Shown piece by piece: positions 10,561 through 24,500 of a DNA stretch of 64,000 bases. The stretch is from Lepisosteus oculatus. Its lineage: Eukaryota; Chordata; Actinopteri; Semionotiformes; Lepisosteidae. Below the pieces are notes generated by a model. The model was not told the origin of the DNA and did no database searches. It worked only from the letters and a program-made list of their open reading frames with translations. The stretch is from NCBI RefSeq assembly GCF_040954835.1, contig NC_090712.1, positions 5,341,284 to 5,405,283 of the forward strand, in the 5' to 3' direction. The stretch's first letter is position 1; every line of letters begins with the position of its first letter. Made by a program: the position numbers and the translations under genes.

Positions 10561-12700
10561 CCTGTTTCTTTAATGTCTGCTCTTGGTACAGTTGAACTAT
10601 GCAGCGGGTTAATCATACAGTTTGGTGAGAATACACTTTATTTGTAAATACAGGATTTGCAAGAATGGGATAAACAAGAAAATGTTATTGGTCAACACCT
10701 TAAGGTTATATTGGAAATGGCTTTAGCATTCAACTTTAATGACCTGAAGATTTCCATTCTAAAATGTTTTCTTGCCAAAAGAACTGAGAATTGAGTTTGT
10801 CTATTAGCAGTTTTAATAAGATTTAATAGATTATTACACTATATTTGGCCCAGGATTTTTGATGGAATTTTGCCTGTAGCTGTAAGATCTAAGTAAGATG
10901 CCACAGGTAGTATACCGAAATATGCTGATGGCTTAATTCCATGGTTCTTTTAATTGCATGCATTTACAATAAGCATATTTGAAAAGGATAACTGTTTTTC
11001 ACTTATGATTCACAGCGTGTATATATAATAACTCTCTGGGAAAGATGTCAGAAGACAATTCTCTCTATTCAACCTATATAATCTGTGCTCTGATAACTGA
11101 AAAATGGACAGCAGCTGACAATTCTCCAAAGGCTGACCTTTCATCTCTCTGCCTCATGAGAAACTGATAGGGTATTTCTGAAACAATACATTTTCTTTAT
11201 TTTTGCATTTTTATGTGGGGAATAAATTCAACTTTTGTTTTACACAGTAGAATTTTGAAACAAGTTCTAATCTGCAGATTTAGATAAAATGTGAACGATG
11301 TGTAAATAAAACACTTTTCAGATTTTGACTTTGCACTTAATTGTAATAGTAAAAGAAATACTTTCTAATGAACCTGTTTTGCATTTCACACAATTGATGC
11401 ATTAGATACAATGAAGATTACAATGGGTGATGCAGTATATTCAAAACTTATAATGATTGCCCTGTCCCACACAAATAATGGCTGAATTATGGCACAATAT
11501 GTGTTGACCATATAGTTTTGTGGCAAATGTCTAATTTTAATGTAACAGTTGTTGAGGGTAGGGGTAAAAACTAAAAAAATATCGAATATATAGAGTCACA
11601 CAAACGTCGTCTAGGTACTGTTTCTTTGGCAAGGCTGTGATGTAGGACTGCAACAGAATGGGTTCTTGCAGCATGTGTTTGAAATGTGGTTCAGTAATAA
11701 ACTATAGGGCTGTGACTAACATCGCTTCAGCCCATCTGTTCTAAAATGAGTATTAAGGACACTTTTCAGCCAAGCATGACCTATGCTATTGATAGCCATC
11801 TTCTGTGTCTCAGCCTGGCGGGTGTTGTGCGAGAGAGGCCAGGCGGCTGTCTCAGTTTGTGAGGCTTACTGAAAGCATCTGTGAGCTCTGTTTCCTGGGA
11901 AGATGTCTTCGGCGTTTACTGGACTGGAGTAGGACTTTTTATTTAAAAAAATAAGTTTTAAAATCTTTTTTTTTTTTACAAATTTACCAGGAGCCTGGAA
12001 CACACACACACGACTCGTGTTTCTGTGTGTTTTGCTCTTTTGAGGTCATTATAAATAGAAGATTTATTTTCCTGTCTTAAATAAAAAAAATATTCCTCTT
12101 ACTGACTTCTCTCCACATGCCTGGTATACAGTAGATGAAAGATTACAATGGGTCCTGTACTCAGTGTATATCAGATCACTTTCCTGAATTTTTTCCTTTT
12201 GTGCTGGCAGGGCATACTTTTATCATTTTAGCAAGACGGTCTTTAGATAAGAGACCTGCTTAATTCCAGAAATACTTCACCTCCTGTGCAGCTGCGTATG
12301 AAGTTATAGGACGTCCATTGACCCTGAACTTTCGTTCTCCTAGGAAGATAAGTAATGCTGAAATAGCTTCACCATCTGAGGGAGCTGTATCACTCCATCG
12401 TGTGCTTTGGAGTTAAACTATTTATTTGACATGCTTTTAAAAATAACATCTCTTCATCGTAGCGCTTTGTGTCTTTTTCATCTTGTATAATGAAAAATGT
12501 ATTTGAAAATGAAACGAGGAAATACACATAATTTATTAACATGTGTCACAGTCGGATTTACGGAGTCTACAGAAAGATGTAGATTCATAAAACAAAAGAG
12601 GAATGGTAGATCTATTATAATGCTGGGTTCTTGAGATTTCCGGCCTCCTTACATCGTACGTCTGGTTCCTACTTTTCAGCGAAAATACATTTCGCTGCCT
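10561..12700. other. Intergenic sequence between MAP10 and NTPCR
   Basis: No exon or clear mobile element is visible. A short CA run occurs around 12000-12010. The 2.1 kb is otherwise AT-rich without a structure I can name. Confidence 0.4.
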
Positions 12701-12895
12701 GTCCTAGTGTAGGTGACGCACCGTTGCGGCATACAGTATACAACACAAACCTGCGCCCGTCACGTGCTTTTTCAGCCCACCTATGGAACGCGACTTGCTT
12801 CACGTGACTCGCGGTCCTTCCTCCGCCCGTGCGGACGTAGAGCAGTGGAAGGAGCAGGGATCTCTTGTTGGAGCTCAGTTCAGACGCATGAAACG
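12701..12895 (+). promoter_or_regulatory. NTPCR promoter region with two CACGTG boxes
   Basis: CG-richer than its surroundings. One E-box CACGTG lies at 12761-12766, and a palindromic TCACGTGA lies at 12800-12807, about 90 bases before the start codon. These are consensus sites for USF/MITF-TFE-type bHLH-zip factors (established knowledge); use in this gene is inference. An ATG at 12888 opens a nine-codon uORF overlapping the NTPCR start codon out of frame. Confidence 0.5.
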
Positions 12896-15800
12896 ATGTT
12901 TAAACACGTTTTTCTGACAGGACCTCCTGGTAACTATTACCGCGACTTTAACAACAGCTGTGCAAGGCATGCATATCACAATTTAAGTAGGAATTCCGTA
13001 TGCTATTGGATTAGTATGATCCCGAACTTAATTCCTTCAGCTATATAAGGTATACAAGCGGATATTTATTACAGAAATTGTATTGAGGGTTCTGAAATCA
13101 TTTGTTCATGATTCTTTTTGCTACAAAACAAACTAAAAAAGGCTAGTGTTTGGTAATATCTTTTTACGTACGGTTGCTCAGTGGTGCGGCCGGACTGCGG
13201 GACTGTGTTTATAAGTGAACACGTGCTTTGTCTCCAGCTGCTGAAACAGGTTTTCGTCGCTGGAGGGATTTCGTGCACTCATTTCTAAACTGCATGTTTT
13301 ATTGTTGTATTTCAGCTCCGTGAAAAGTGTTTTACTGCCCTTATATTTAAGCATTAACCGACTGTCGGCGCCCCTTTAGGGAACCATTTAGCTGTAGACT
13401 TTCCCTGTCGTGTGGCGAGCTGCTCTTAACTTCGACGAGAACATTCTGAGGTTTATCGTAAAGGGTTAACATAATTATTGAGCTAGACCCCCCAGCAAGA
13501 GTAAAACAAATATATAATGAAAAGTGCAGTTTGTCTAAGGGGTTCTCAAATAGACATAAGAATATAAAGCAGATTTTGATATGTCAGACTTGTTGTTTTT
13601 TTTAATGAAATCGAACTAGTTGTATTTTTTGCATTGATTATATTACCTTGTTTTTTAGAATTCCTGCTTTTCACTCCCTTCTCCCTTATTCACGGCTATT
13701 GCCAGTCACCTAAATCTGATCATTGCTGGAGATGAGAGTCAGCATAACTGCTGTAGACAGCGTGATAGATTGGCATCGCAATACAGATCTGCACTTTTGC
13801 TGCTGTTTTTACTCTTATCAGGTCTTGACAGTAAGATTACCTTTAAAGACCTTAGGCCTTACCCTCATATCCTGTGACTTTCTCACAGTTGAATGAGCTG
13901 TAATGTAAAAAGTTCACAGTTGTCACATCACCCCTATTTATGTCTTTTTGGTCTCCATCTTAAATGTTTATCGTTTTCACCTGTGGTGCCTATAAAAGTA
14001 CTTCCAATGTTTTTGCTTGTATGAGGTGCATTCTTCTGCAGACTTAAGAGGGCTGTCTAAGTTCCGTTCTGAGCCCAGTGATGTAATTATTACCTCAGTA
14101 AGCTTTGTTTTACTTAACTTCCTTTCATTGTCGCAGATGGGAGGTGGAAAATTTGCTTTGCAGGCAGGTAAAAGACATAACACAATACACAATACATGTA
14201 CCACAACATGAACTCATAAACAAATAAGAGATATAAATGTACAGTGAGGAAGAAAACAATATAGAAATAAAGTAGAATCTACAGTCAATCTACAGTCAAC
14301 TGTCAAGGTTAATACCAGTGGGAATAGCAGGAAGTCCAGTCCACTAGGAACGCCCAGATGAAAGGAGCACAAATTCACTGTGCAGGAGGTGGTCAGGGCA
14401 GTCAGTGATTATATTGGCCTTCTGCACTGTTTGTTTGGCATAGATGTCTGAAAGCTGTAGCTGTTGTGTTCCAATAATTCTGCTGGCTACCTTCACAGTT
14501 CTGCTCAGTATTGTTTGTATTGTATGTATTAAGGTTCCCAAACCAGGCCACCACAGTGTATGTTAGGACAGATTCAATGAGCGTTCCATAAAATAAAGTA
14601 ATTATTGTAGTACATATATTAAAAGAGCAGAGTTTTTTTTTTAAAGGATTGTCGGAACAGTATTGTGACTTTGCTCAAATGGACTGATTCAATGTAGTGG
14701 AATATCATTTTGAAAAGTTAGTTTTCAGATAGTTGAGAGTAGTCTTATCCGCTGCATTAAAAGGTACATTGTGCTCTGTACATCCTGTACTACTGTTCAG
14801 CTCACTGATGATTAGGGCTTCTGATGGGTAACCCGATGAACTATTGATTGAGCTCAGAACATTTGTATTGAATTCCGAATTTGCTTACTCATATGCACAG
14901 GCAGCTTGGGGTCTCATTAAAGTCAAAAACTAAATTTGTCTGTGCCCATTTTATGGTAGGATTTCATGAGTCTTTTTAAAAGCTTACAGAGAAATCAATA
15001 TAGGCAGACAGGCATACAAATATAATGTATTAATGTATGTATGTCGTTTTATGGATTTTATGGATAAGATTCTACAGTATTAACACACAATGCAATGCAT
15101 GCAATACTAGCAATATTCCAATGTCAATATCAGTCCAATGCAATAATGTTTGTCATCCCCTGCATTTATTTAGGTTTTTCATAACGCATGTAATATCCAG
15201 AGTACTTAAAAGGCATAAACCAAGGCATATGCCAGCAGCCATATCACCCTGCAGCTCACAACTGGCAGCCCACTGACCAATACCTGGATGGTTGCTGCTG
15301 GAAGAGGTGTTTGTGGGGCCAGTAGGGAGCACTCAGCTTTGTATTTCAAATTTCACATTTCGTAATCTAATGCACCATTGAATAATTTTGATCCAAAATT
15401 CAGATCACAGAAGCAGGCCAGGGTTTGCATATACTTATTTCATCATCTCAGCTTTGTGGTTTGTTTCATTCAGGCAGTTATAATAACTATTATAACTACT
15501 AAAATATCCTGTTTTTGTTTAAAATCTTCCTTCCTGATTGGGTGGCCTGGATTTTAAGGTGTTGGAAAGACGACCTTGGTTCAGAAAGCCAGCGAACTTT
15601 TGAAGACGTCAGGCTTTGTCCTGGATGGCTTCTACACGGAAGAGGTCCGAGAAGGAGGGAGGAGAATTGGATTTGATGTTGTCACCTTCTCTGGGCAACG
15701 AGGAATCCTGTCCAGAATTGGGTACTGCTGATTTGCTGCTTTTAAACGCATCTCTCTTTCTGTTTTTTAATCACTGGGAGCATTCCTTATTTTCCTTTTC

Positions 15801-18596
15801 TTTTCAGCAGTGGTTCAGGGAGGTCAGCTGGCAGACGGGAATATACCGTGGGGCAGTATGTGGTGGATTTGCCTTCTTTTGAAAACCTGGCACTTCCTCT
15901 TTTTAGAAATGTAAGTGTAAGCCTGGACGTCTTCTTTATCAACCTATAGTACATTTCCTGAATGGGAAAAAAGGTGAAGGGTAAACTTTCTTTAAAAGAA
16001 GGCTTTCTTGCAGTTTTACACTGATGGGGTTGATGATTTGCTGTTGTTTTATGTGACATCTGTGGACCGTGTTCAAGTTAACACACATAGAGATCAGTGA
16101 GTCCGCAAGTTTGCATGAGAGTGCCTTCAGGATAAACCTGAACAAGTAGCTATGAGTTTACTGAATATACTGTAATCTACATATCAAACACTACAAGTAT
16201 TCAGAATACTTAGAGGCATTGACAAAGTCAACACAGAAGATCTCTTCATAATGAACTGTGAAACAAGAGCCTGTGGAAACTACAGGTAAGTGCATTTAAA
16301 TTAGAGAACAAGGGGCTCTTCTGGCTCTTCTTTACTATGAGGATTGTGGAAGAGTGAACAAGGTACCCAATGTTGTAGTTGAAGCTGATACCCAAAAAAC
16401 GAGTGGATAAGATCCTTGGATCAATTAGCTACTAACTTCCAGTCGGACTAGTTGGACCAAGCATTCTCCTCTCATTTGTAACCTTTTTTAGACTCTTATG
16501 TTCCTTTAGTGTGGTTTCTGAGTTCATGAAAAGACACCACCTCTAAATAATGCACCATTAAGTTCAAATTAGTTGTCACAGTCTGTTATGTTCTGTAATC
16601 TGTTCGTGGAATATGTGTATTCACATGGTTTTTTTTTCACAAGGAAAAGACCAAATGTCTTTGAACAATGAGTGAAAATTGTATTTTGTTTGACAAGAAG
16701 GATGAAAATTTGACTATTTGTAGAAAGAAAATTATATTTAATGCACATTTGCATTCAGAAAATGAAATGTGATTAATCTAAAAATATATTTACTATATAC
16801 AGTATAGATGTTTATGTAAATCTCAGTTTAAATGTAAAAAGTTACCTGTATTTAAGTAAAAAAATGTATACAATGAAAAAGTATTGTGCTGACGGCTGAG
16901 GTTAATCACACTGCAGATCTTTAATGATTACACACTGATAAAAGCATACAAATGTATAGATTTACTTCAGATGTGTTCTGTTCCAATGCTTTGAATGCCT
17001 GAAATATTAGTCTGCTAGTAAACTGAATTATGGTCCATCTACAGTAAAGAGAAATAATTGTGCAAAATGTGCTTGTTCAAGACATCATCATGCAGCACAA
17101 TTTAAAATACAAAAAATAAAACGCATCTTTTGCATTTCATTTTCATCTCTATTAACCTTTGGTCTTTCAATCTTAGCTTACCGTCTAGCCCATTTGACAC
17201 AGGTGTATTCTGATCATCCCAGTTAGTGCAATTTCATTCAAGCCTCCTTTTCAAATTAGATATTAAATACTTCTGCGCTCCAACTCATTTAGTCAAGGGG
17301 TGTTCCATAATTTGTACTAATTGGTGGCACACCAAGCATTCTGCCTTGAAATGGAGGTATTAAGATGGATTGCATTTCCTTATAATGCATTTTCTGACAT
17401 TCTGGTTGGTGAAATGCCTTCTAGGAAAATTGGCCCGAGTGTGAATGTGTGCGTGTCTGTGTGTTCCCTGTGATTAACTGGCATCTCATCCCACCTTGCG
17501 CACATTGCTTGATGGGATAGGCTTTGGCTCCCTCGCAGCCCTGAATTGGATAAAATGGGTAAGAGATGGATGGATGGATGGGCTGTTAGATAAAGTAAAA
17601 TAAAAGGGTGTGTGCTTCTCCTCTATGATGCACAGGAAGGCTCCAGGAGCAGCAGTGGGAAACGAGTCTTTGTCATCGATGAGATTGGGAAGATGGAGCT
17701 CTTCAGCCACTCATTTATCCAGGCTGTGCGCCAGACTCTGGACAGTCCTGCATTTGTGATCCTGGGCACTATTCCCATCCCTAAAGGAAAGCCGCTAGGG
17801 CTTGTGGAGGAAGTAAGAAACAGGAGCGATGTGAAGTTGTTTACTGTGAGTACAGCATTTCATTGCCTTTGGCTTGTTTAAGACAGCACTGGGCTTCTTA
17901 CAGTTATTTACAAAATCCTTAAGGTCTTCTCATTGTCAAAACAAAGGTCTGTTAGGTTAATTCCGTTGAAACTGTTTGGTGATGGCTATTTAAGAAATTG
18001 TCCAGAAATGACACAGTGTCACCTGTTTCTTCCAAGCATAACCATTCTTAATTTGGAAGATTTTGTTTGACTGAGACCTCCAAATGCAAACCTGGATCTT
18101 GGCATATTAAAATATCAAATTATTATCTTTTATTATATTAAAAGAGAACTGTGGACCAGGCCTGATTGCAGAGCCTGAATGTCCTAGCATAGTTAGCTTA
18201 TGCAGGTATGCAGGCTATCTGGATATATTCAGGCCGAAATGCAAAATAAAACCAACTGCTTCACTGGACAGATGATGATAATCCAGGGTCAAGGTGCTGC
18301 CACTATCATGCTCTGTGTATCTTGAATGTTGTTGTACTGCTGCAGAGTGTATACATGTTCGCTGTCATGTTTCATTTTGAGGTCACAGTCAGACATGACA
18401 GAAGGAATTTATCTCAGGGATGTGGCTCATGTTTGAAATGCTTTATCTGTTCTGGACAGCAAGAAGGATCCATTGGCATAGCTCCGTACAATTATTAGCT
18501 GTTAACAATTGATTTCATTTTTTTTAGGTTACCAAGGACAATCGAGACAAAATTTTACCCCAGATTGTAGCAACGCTCCAGGACTGTTTAAAATAA
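12896..18596 (+). CDS. ntpcr: Nucleoside-triphosphatase, cancer-related (THEP1 family)
   Basis: Five coding exons join in phase: 12896-12929, 15559-15721, 15808-15910, 17636-17845 and 18528-18596. They give about 192 residues, against 190 in human NTPCR. The protein starts [12 protein letters not shown]. The Walker A loop GPPGVGKTT (residues 9-17) is interrupted by intron 1. Family blocks [37 protein letters not shown], the Walker B segment [14 protein letters not shown], and [12 protein letters not shown] all follow. The last exon ends in VATLQDCLK before TAA. The human enzyme is a small P-loop NTPase hydrolysing several nucleoside triphosphates. All introns are GT-AG. Exon 3 has a tandem acceptor (CAGCAG) that could drop one Ser codon. 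The match is unambiguous over all exons. Confidence 0.95.
12930..14329 (+). other. NTPCR intron 1, first part
   Basis: Intronic sequence after the donor CCTG|GTAACT. There are a few CG-containing segments up to 13.45 kb, perhaps the rest of the promoter island. No further exon is recognised. Confidence 0.5.
14330..14830 (-). mobile_element. LINE reverse-transcriptase relic (antisense in NTPCR intron 1)
   Basis: Read on the minus strand, a frame of about 65 residues (14344-14541) contains [20 protein letters not shown] and a following LSDIY block. This pattern is typical of the region just after the reverse-transcriptase domain in Rex1/L2-type non-LTR elements, where a QRVV-TA-IIG motif precedes a P-S-L-DIY motif. 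The element is truncated and carries stops on both sides. It is inverted relative to the host gene. Confidence 0.55.
15205..15345 (+). repeat. Interspersed SINE-like fragment
   Basis: The segment has the words catatcaccctgcagctcac, then ggcagcccactgac, cctggatgg and ggggccagtagggagc, in the order I know from an abundant repeat of gar- and bowfin-like genomes. It sits about 210 bases before exon 2 of NTPCR. The copy is partial. Confidence 0.5.
16300..16490 (+). repeat. Interspersed repeat (family A), copy 1
   Basis: The stretch shares with copies at 33.79-34.02 kb and 62.69-62.89 kb the ordered words gaagctgatac, gatccttggatcaattagct (or variants), a naactnc block and a short ggc/ggaccaagc ending. 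Comparing the three copies shows a family of about 200 bases, probably the 3' end of a CR1/L2-type LINE. It lies in NTPCR intron 3. Confidence 0.6.
17400..17582 (+). repeat. SINE-type repeat tail with GGAT microsatellite
   Basis: The segment reads through aaaattggcccgagtgtg, a gtgtgcgtgtctgtgtgttc block, gatgggataggctttggctc, ccctgaattggataaaatgg and a (GGAT)n end. It is the 3' half of the family at 10.26 and 34.80 kb and ends only about 55 bases before the NTPCR exon 4 acceptor at 17636, very close to functional splice sequence. Confidence 0.7.
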
Positions 18597-21500
18597 ACCG
18601 CGCAAAGGAATGAATGTGTTAAGGTAATGTGTTATTGTAGTGCTGCTGTTTCAGGAACACTTCAGGATTACCTTACTGTAAACCTGATGAATTTTGTATT
18701 GTAGAAGATATGATAAACATGATAAACACCACAGATCGATACAGTGATGAAAAATATGCATTCAAGAATATAAGAAAGATTACCAGGCATGTGATCTTCT
18801 GAATTTGTTTGTTGCCTATTGTCCTGAGGATCTGTTCTATTTTTTTCATCTCAATGACTTTAGTTATTTATGTTTTTTAGATTCAATGGGAAATTGCCTT
18901 CCCATGCCTTGGGAATTCCTATTGCCTTCAATGGGAATTGAAGTTCAATAAGTTCATTTCACTTATTTGTAAAACACTAGTTGCTGCAAATGTAAAAATC
19001 ACCCTTTTCTGAGTTTGTACTGATAGAGATGCTCAACTGTTCTTTAAGATGCACATGTGGTTCAAGTTACCAGTTCAGGAACTAAGGCAGCAAACTGACT
19101 TATGCAGAAAGTGTTGTGTGGATTTTTTAATCAGATTTATACAAGGAAAGAAGCAAAGGGATTAAATGAGAGTTAAAAGGGAGTTTAAGGGATTAAAAGA
19201 GTTTGATAATGTAAATAGTTGGAATGAATACATAGATTGTAAGATATGCCAACTATGTAAGAGGTACAGTTTCTGTAAACATATTTAATTCTTGGTTAAC
19301 CCAATGAATGTCAGTGTTCAGAGTTAGAGGAGTCAGTCTTCTGGATGACTGAAATTTTTAAGTTAGTGACCTTTATGTTTCTATAGTCAACTGAGAATCT
19401 CAAACACACTCGAATTGGCAGATGTATTCATGTGATAAGAAATAAATCAATATTTGAGGAAAGGCCTTTGAGATCCTCTGTTAGAATAAAGTCATCAATA
19501 ATATGAAATATTTCACCTGCAATAATTATGTACCACGCAAAAGCTATTTTCGTGCATTTTTATTTACACATCCAAAATAAGTGATATTTCCCGCTGCAGT
19601 GTTGTTTGCAGTTGCTGTGTGAAAAACAAGGTGAGATTTAGATGTTATCGTGTTCTGCACTCCTTCCCTCTTATCTCACATGTTCACGCGACAGCTCATG
19701 GAACATCGGAGTGCTTTGCAGGGAATTATTCAGACAGCTTTTCTTTTGTATTTGCCTTTATTTTGTAACTTGAATACACAGAACAGGCAATGTTCATTAA
19801 TGGCAGAAGTGACAGGATAAAGTGATAAAAAAATGAAGAAAAATTAAAATCTCTATATCTACCATAACAAATCTTAATGAAAAACGAAATCGAGTACAAA
19901 AAGAAAGAAGATTTGCTGGTCAGGTGTTATATGGTGAAGACACAGTGAGAAGCAGTAGAAGACACCTAACAAAAGTGTTTTCAGTTCAGCTCTATCCCTT
20001 CCAGCTCCACTCCACTATCAGATAAAAACATAATCAAAGGAGACCTACAGAGACAATTATTTTTCCCTGTTGTTCTCAATGAACAGTGAAGAGCAGCGAA
20101 GGAGACCCGAATCCCGACCTTTGCAGGGCACAATGGTAAGAATTGTGGTATCCATGATTTTATAGAAAGCACAGACTCCAGAGAAAGACATCCAGAGTAG
20201 CAGGATGGACATCTGTCAAAGTAAATAATTGTGACTGAGTAGATGCAGGGGCTGAATTTTATAACTCAAATCTGAAATGTTTTGGGAAGCATCACCAGTA
20301 CAGCATCAAAAAGGTTGAATGCTCTCACAGTGCCAGCAGACATTTTCAGTAACAGAGAAGCTGCTGTCTGCTGCTGCAGCTTGACCCTTCACAGATGTAG
20401 ATGACTTTTGAAACCTAACTGCTGATTAACCTGTAATGTGCGATTAATTGTCCACTTGATTTAATTATAAGCACAGTTATAGGCTGTATGTGATCATTGT
20501 ACTTTAAAATGCATTGTTGTAACAATATAAGACAGAGATACGCGTGCTGCAAGAGTTTTTCTAATTATAAACTTCAGCGTTTTCCATAGTTATTTTGGTT
20601 ATACATATATTTATTTTTGATGTATACAAGAAAAAGGATTGATAATGTACTGTATTTGTGAAATGAAATGCTTGTGGTTTAAAATAATTTTAATAGACTT
20701 GACATCAAGCACAAATCTACTAAAAATAACATTACTGGAATTGTACTGCAGTAGTTCAAAACCACAATTACTTTAGCTTTGTTGTAACATTAATATTAAT
20801 GCTACCATGAAGCTCTATGGTTTATCTGGGAGATTAATAAAAGGATTTCAGAGATTTAGCGATATGTATGTCTGAATCCTTTAAAACATTTAAAAAAACA
20901 TTTGTTTTAAATGGATAATTCAGGATGGATGCATCTGCCTTATGCTATTGTTTTAGCGCTATATCGCCCCACAGTTTAAAGTAACAAGTAATGCCTGCTA
21001 ATGCTGGTTTTGAAAAACAAAAGCAATTGGAAGAATAGAATCTTTGTAAAAAATTAAAATATTTAAAAATGTTTAGTAGAAACTGGCTTACATAATATGA
21101 AGTAGTTAACATGTGGTAATCTGAGATTTTAACAGAAATTGTGAGATCACACTGTAGCATTTGTGCTCTCATGCCCTGGTAATATGTGGAAGTACTGAGG
21201 ACATTTTATCAATATGTGCTAATAGGAAGTGAGCACACTTCAGTTTCATGCCTGGTGAATTCAAACCAGTCATGCAGAAAGTTTCCAATTTTGTCACTGG
21301 TACACACAGCTGAGGTGAGAGATGGAATTTAAAATGTTGGCAAGATCTGCCTTGCCTTCATACTTAGTACTTGCATGATTTAAAATGTTTCAAGATTCAA
21401 TCTCGGGACGGAACGTACTGCTTCACTGCACAGACCTCCTCTTTTGTTAAATTCTTAAAGCACTACAGTTCCTAATTTTATTTTGAATGTGCCAAAACAT

Positions 21501-24500
21501 GTTTTTCGCATTTTCAAATGAGTTTCACATGAGGATTGGTGCAATTAGCAACTCTTACATACCAAAACATGTGTTTTAATAAAAGCAACCTTGTTTCTCA
21601 CAAAAGCAACAACAAAACCCCCCTTATAGGAATGTGTTCTTGCGTTTAAACAGATCCAGACGCTGCTGTACAGTAGCATTAGAAGGTCAGAGCAAGGTCA
21701 TAGGCAATAAAGTCTTCTCTCCAGGACCTCGGAGGCCAGCATTTCTACTGATGAACGTATCAGGACTTTGAGAGATCTGTCAACACAGAACCCCTGACGA
21801 AACCTGAAGACACATGGGTCATGCCTTAGGAAATGGCAGAAACAACAAGGAGACCAAATGGACAACTAGTCTGTCAAGACTGTTCAATTTTCTCCATGAC
21901 CTCGGGATCTCGCAAGGGAGAAAGTAGAGGACAGTCCTATAGAGCTGATCACCTGTGTCGCTGATGTGTTACACCCCCGGCGTGGGTCGGAGATACGTAC
22001 TGTAATGTGGAAGAGTTGTAAAGAAAATGAGGCCTTTAGTTTCACTACCAGATTTTTGAATTCTTAACATGTAGTCATAAATGCTGATCCAAACTTTTAA
22101 GCTCAGTAACACAAAGTACTCCCACTTTCATGGCGACTAATTCCATAATAGAATTTTGTTAATTTATACACGATGCATATTATCTATCATTACAACAAAA
22201 TGTACGGTATCCTTAAGTGAGCTGAAAATTAAGGTGTGCAGTTTATTTTTAAGAAGTTGTTTCATTGCTGCCGATCTGAGTGGACAGCGGAGCTCCTGGA
22301 CCAGGTTTTCCTTTTAACAATGAAACTGCTGTAACTGCCCTGTTTTCATCACTCCCTCCTTCCCCAGGCTTTTTTGTTGGGGAAAGCCTCCAGAATAATT
22401 CGCATACAGCCCTCGACAGTGAGCATCGCAGACCACACCGCTCCAGCGTGCTCTTGCGGACATCATCCCAGAGCCTTCAAGACTGAAGGCTGCAGTGCAG
22501 TGGGGGGCTGCAGAACACAAGTGCTGTTTTAGTTCAAAATAAGATTATGGCCACCTCTGCAGTGGCCCTCTGTGGAGACGATAGTATGCAAAGAATGGGG
22601 AGGAATGAAGCGATACACAGGGGAGGGAAATTCTTAGAGACATGCGGTGGGGAATACACCAGATTTGTCGGAGAAAGTCGACAGCGCTGTCGGCATCTTG
22701 ACCTGAAGCGATTCTGGAAGCAGAAGAGCGGATTGTCTTGGGGAGCTACAAACCAGGAAATGGTTTTCCAAGACTGAAACTAAATGTTTGCTATACACAG
22801 GCTACCCAGCCCCAATGCAGGAAAATGACTATATTAACAGCACAAGCTCTTTTACCTGCAGCATGTGGGTAATAACCCATGAAATTTCTCATGCTAAGAT
22901 TTTTTTGGTGCGTGTCTGTGAGAGCTGTAGATTTTGCTTGTCTCAACAGTAAAACTCATACAATTTGCGTTCCCCGATTATATCTAAAAAATGTGTCGAT
23001 CCAGCACAAGTATATTACGGTTGCTGCTTTCAGTCTGAGCTGGACAACTGGTAATAACCCATGTGTGCCGGACTTCACACTCCTACTAAGAAGATTCACT
23101 GTCACTCGAGGTGCTTCCAATAGGCGACATTATACATTTATTTATTTGACTGCTTGCCACGTATTTCTGTCTCCAAGCGCAGGAGTGTCAGTTATAATTA
23201 TATAATTATTATTACTATTATAACAGTAGTCTGGAAGTCATTCTAAAGTGTAGAAAATTAATTTCCTATAATGAGGGTATGAAAAGTTTCTATAGAGAAA
23301 CTGTATTATTTTCTGGGAGCACATCATCCATTACTGCAGTTCTAGCTAAGACTGCCATGTGAGTGGTTTCTAATGAGCTTCCATGTTCAACAATAAAGCA
23401 TGCGAAAGTCATTATGCGTTTGTGCCAAGAAATATTTTTACAATCTGATGTATGCAAATCTGCCAGATGACAGTCTTACGCCTTCTCCCACTGAACAACT
23501 CTGTGAATGCCCTGCTTAGAATGAGCGGGAAAAAAAATTGCAAGCACAAAGAAAACAAATAAACCTTTTTTTCCACTTATGATGTTTAACAGCGTGCAAT
23601 TCTTGGCTCAGCCTTGTTCTGCAGAGAGGCCGTGAACAATAAATCAGCACAACTTTAATTAGCAAATGTGTCAAATTAAATGAAAACCAAAGGTGTGAAT
23701 AAAACAGGGACACAACTTTCAGTTGCTGTTGCAGTGGTTTGAATGGTAGAGGCTCGGGATACATTAGAAATGCTTAATAAATGGAGATTATAAATAAGCT
23801 TGCTTGTTTTTCTGGCAGCAGGATGTATGTCTGATTGTGAATAAGGTTGATGAAAACAATCTGCTTAGCTCCTTAGTGGCTCCCACAAATATACCCAGTA
23901 TTCTGGCATAGAAAGGCATGTGTGGAGCCTACAGCCAGCACAGAGATCGCTGTTCTCTCTTCTCGCTGTTCTCGACGGTGTGTCTAAAGAAGCTGGGGGT
24001 GATCTGTCGACAAATTCACCAGGTGCCTCCCAGCGTTCACTGAGGTCACCTTAGAGACCTCACGCCTTGGATTCTGCACACCACAGGCTGAAAGAAGAAG
24101 CCAGTTGAGTGTGAATCTCTGAGTCTCCTGTCTCAGCCCCTGGGCAGGCTGTATGCTGCTCAGTTCTTAACCTACATAGTGCCATTTTCATGAAATGTGA
24201 ATTCCCATCACAATCACACATTTTTTTTACCCCAAAGACACAATAAAATAATGAATTGGTGACACATGACTCTCAGGACTGGAGAGGCCTTCCCGAAGGG
24301 TAGTTCCAATGTTCCTTTTTCATTTTGTGACATTAGCAACATTGTAACTATTTTTCTAAACGCACAAGAGAATTAGCTTGGATTTTCAATCATATTGAAT
24401 ATATTATTGTTTTATGTATTTTATTTCTTCTTTCACAAATATTGACAACTGTATTAAATGCAAATCATTAAAGCTGACTCGTGCAGTTTACTGGATGATC

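Noticed and set aside
22280-22777. Two successive plus-strand open frames of 68 and 76 codons
   Set aside because: No family resemblance, no splice or promoter context, and an antisense frame of equal length. Expected by chance in a GC-richer patch.
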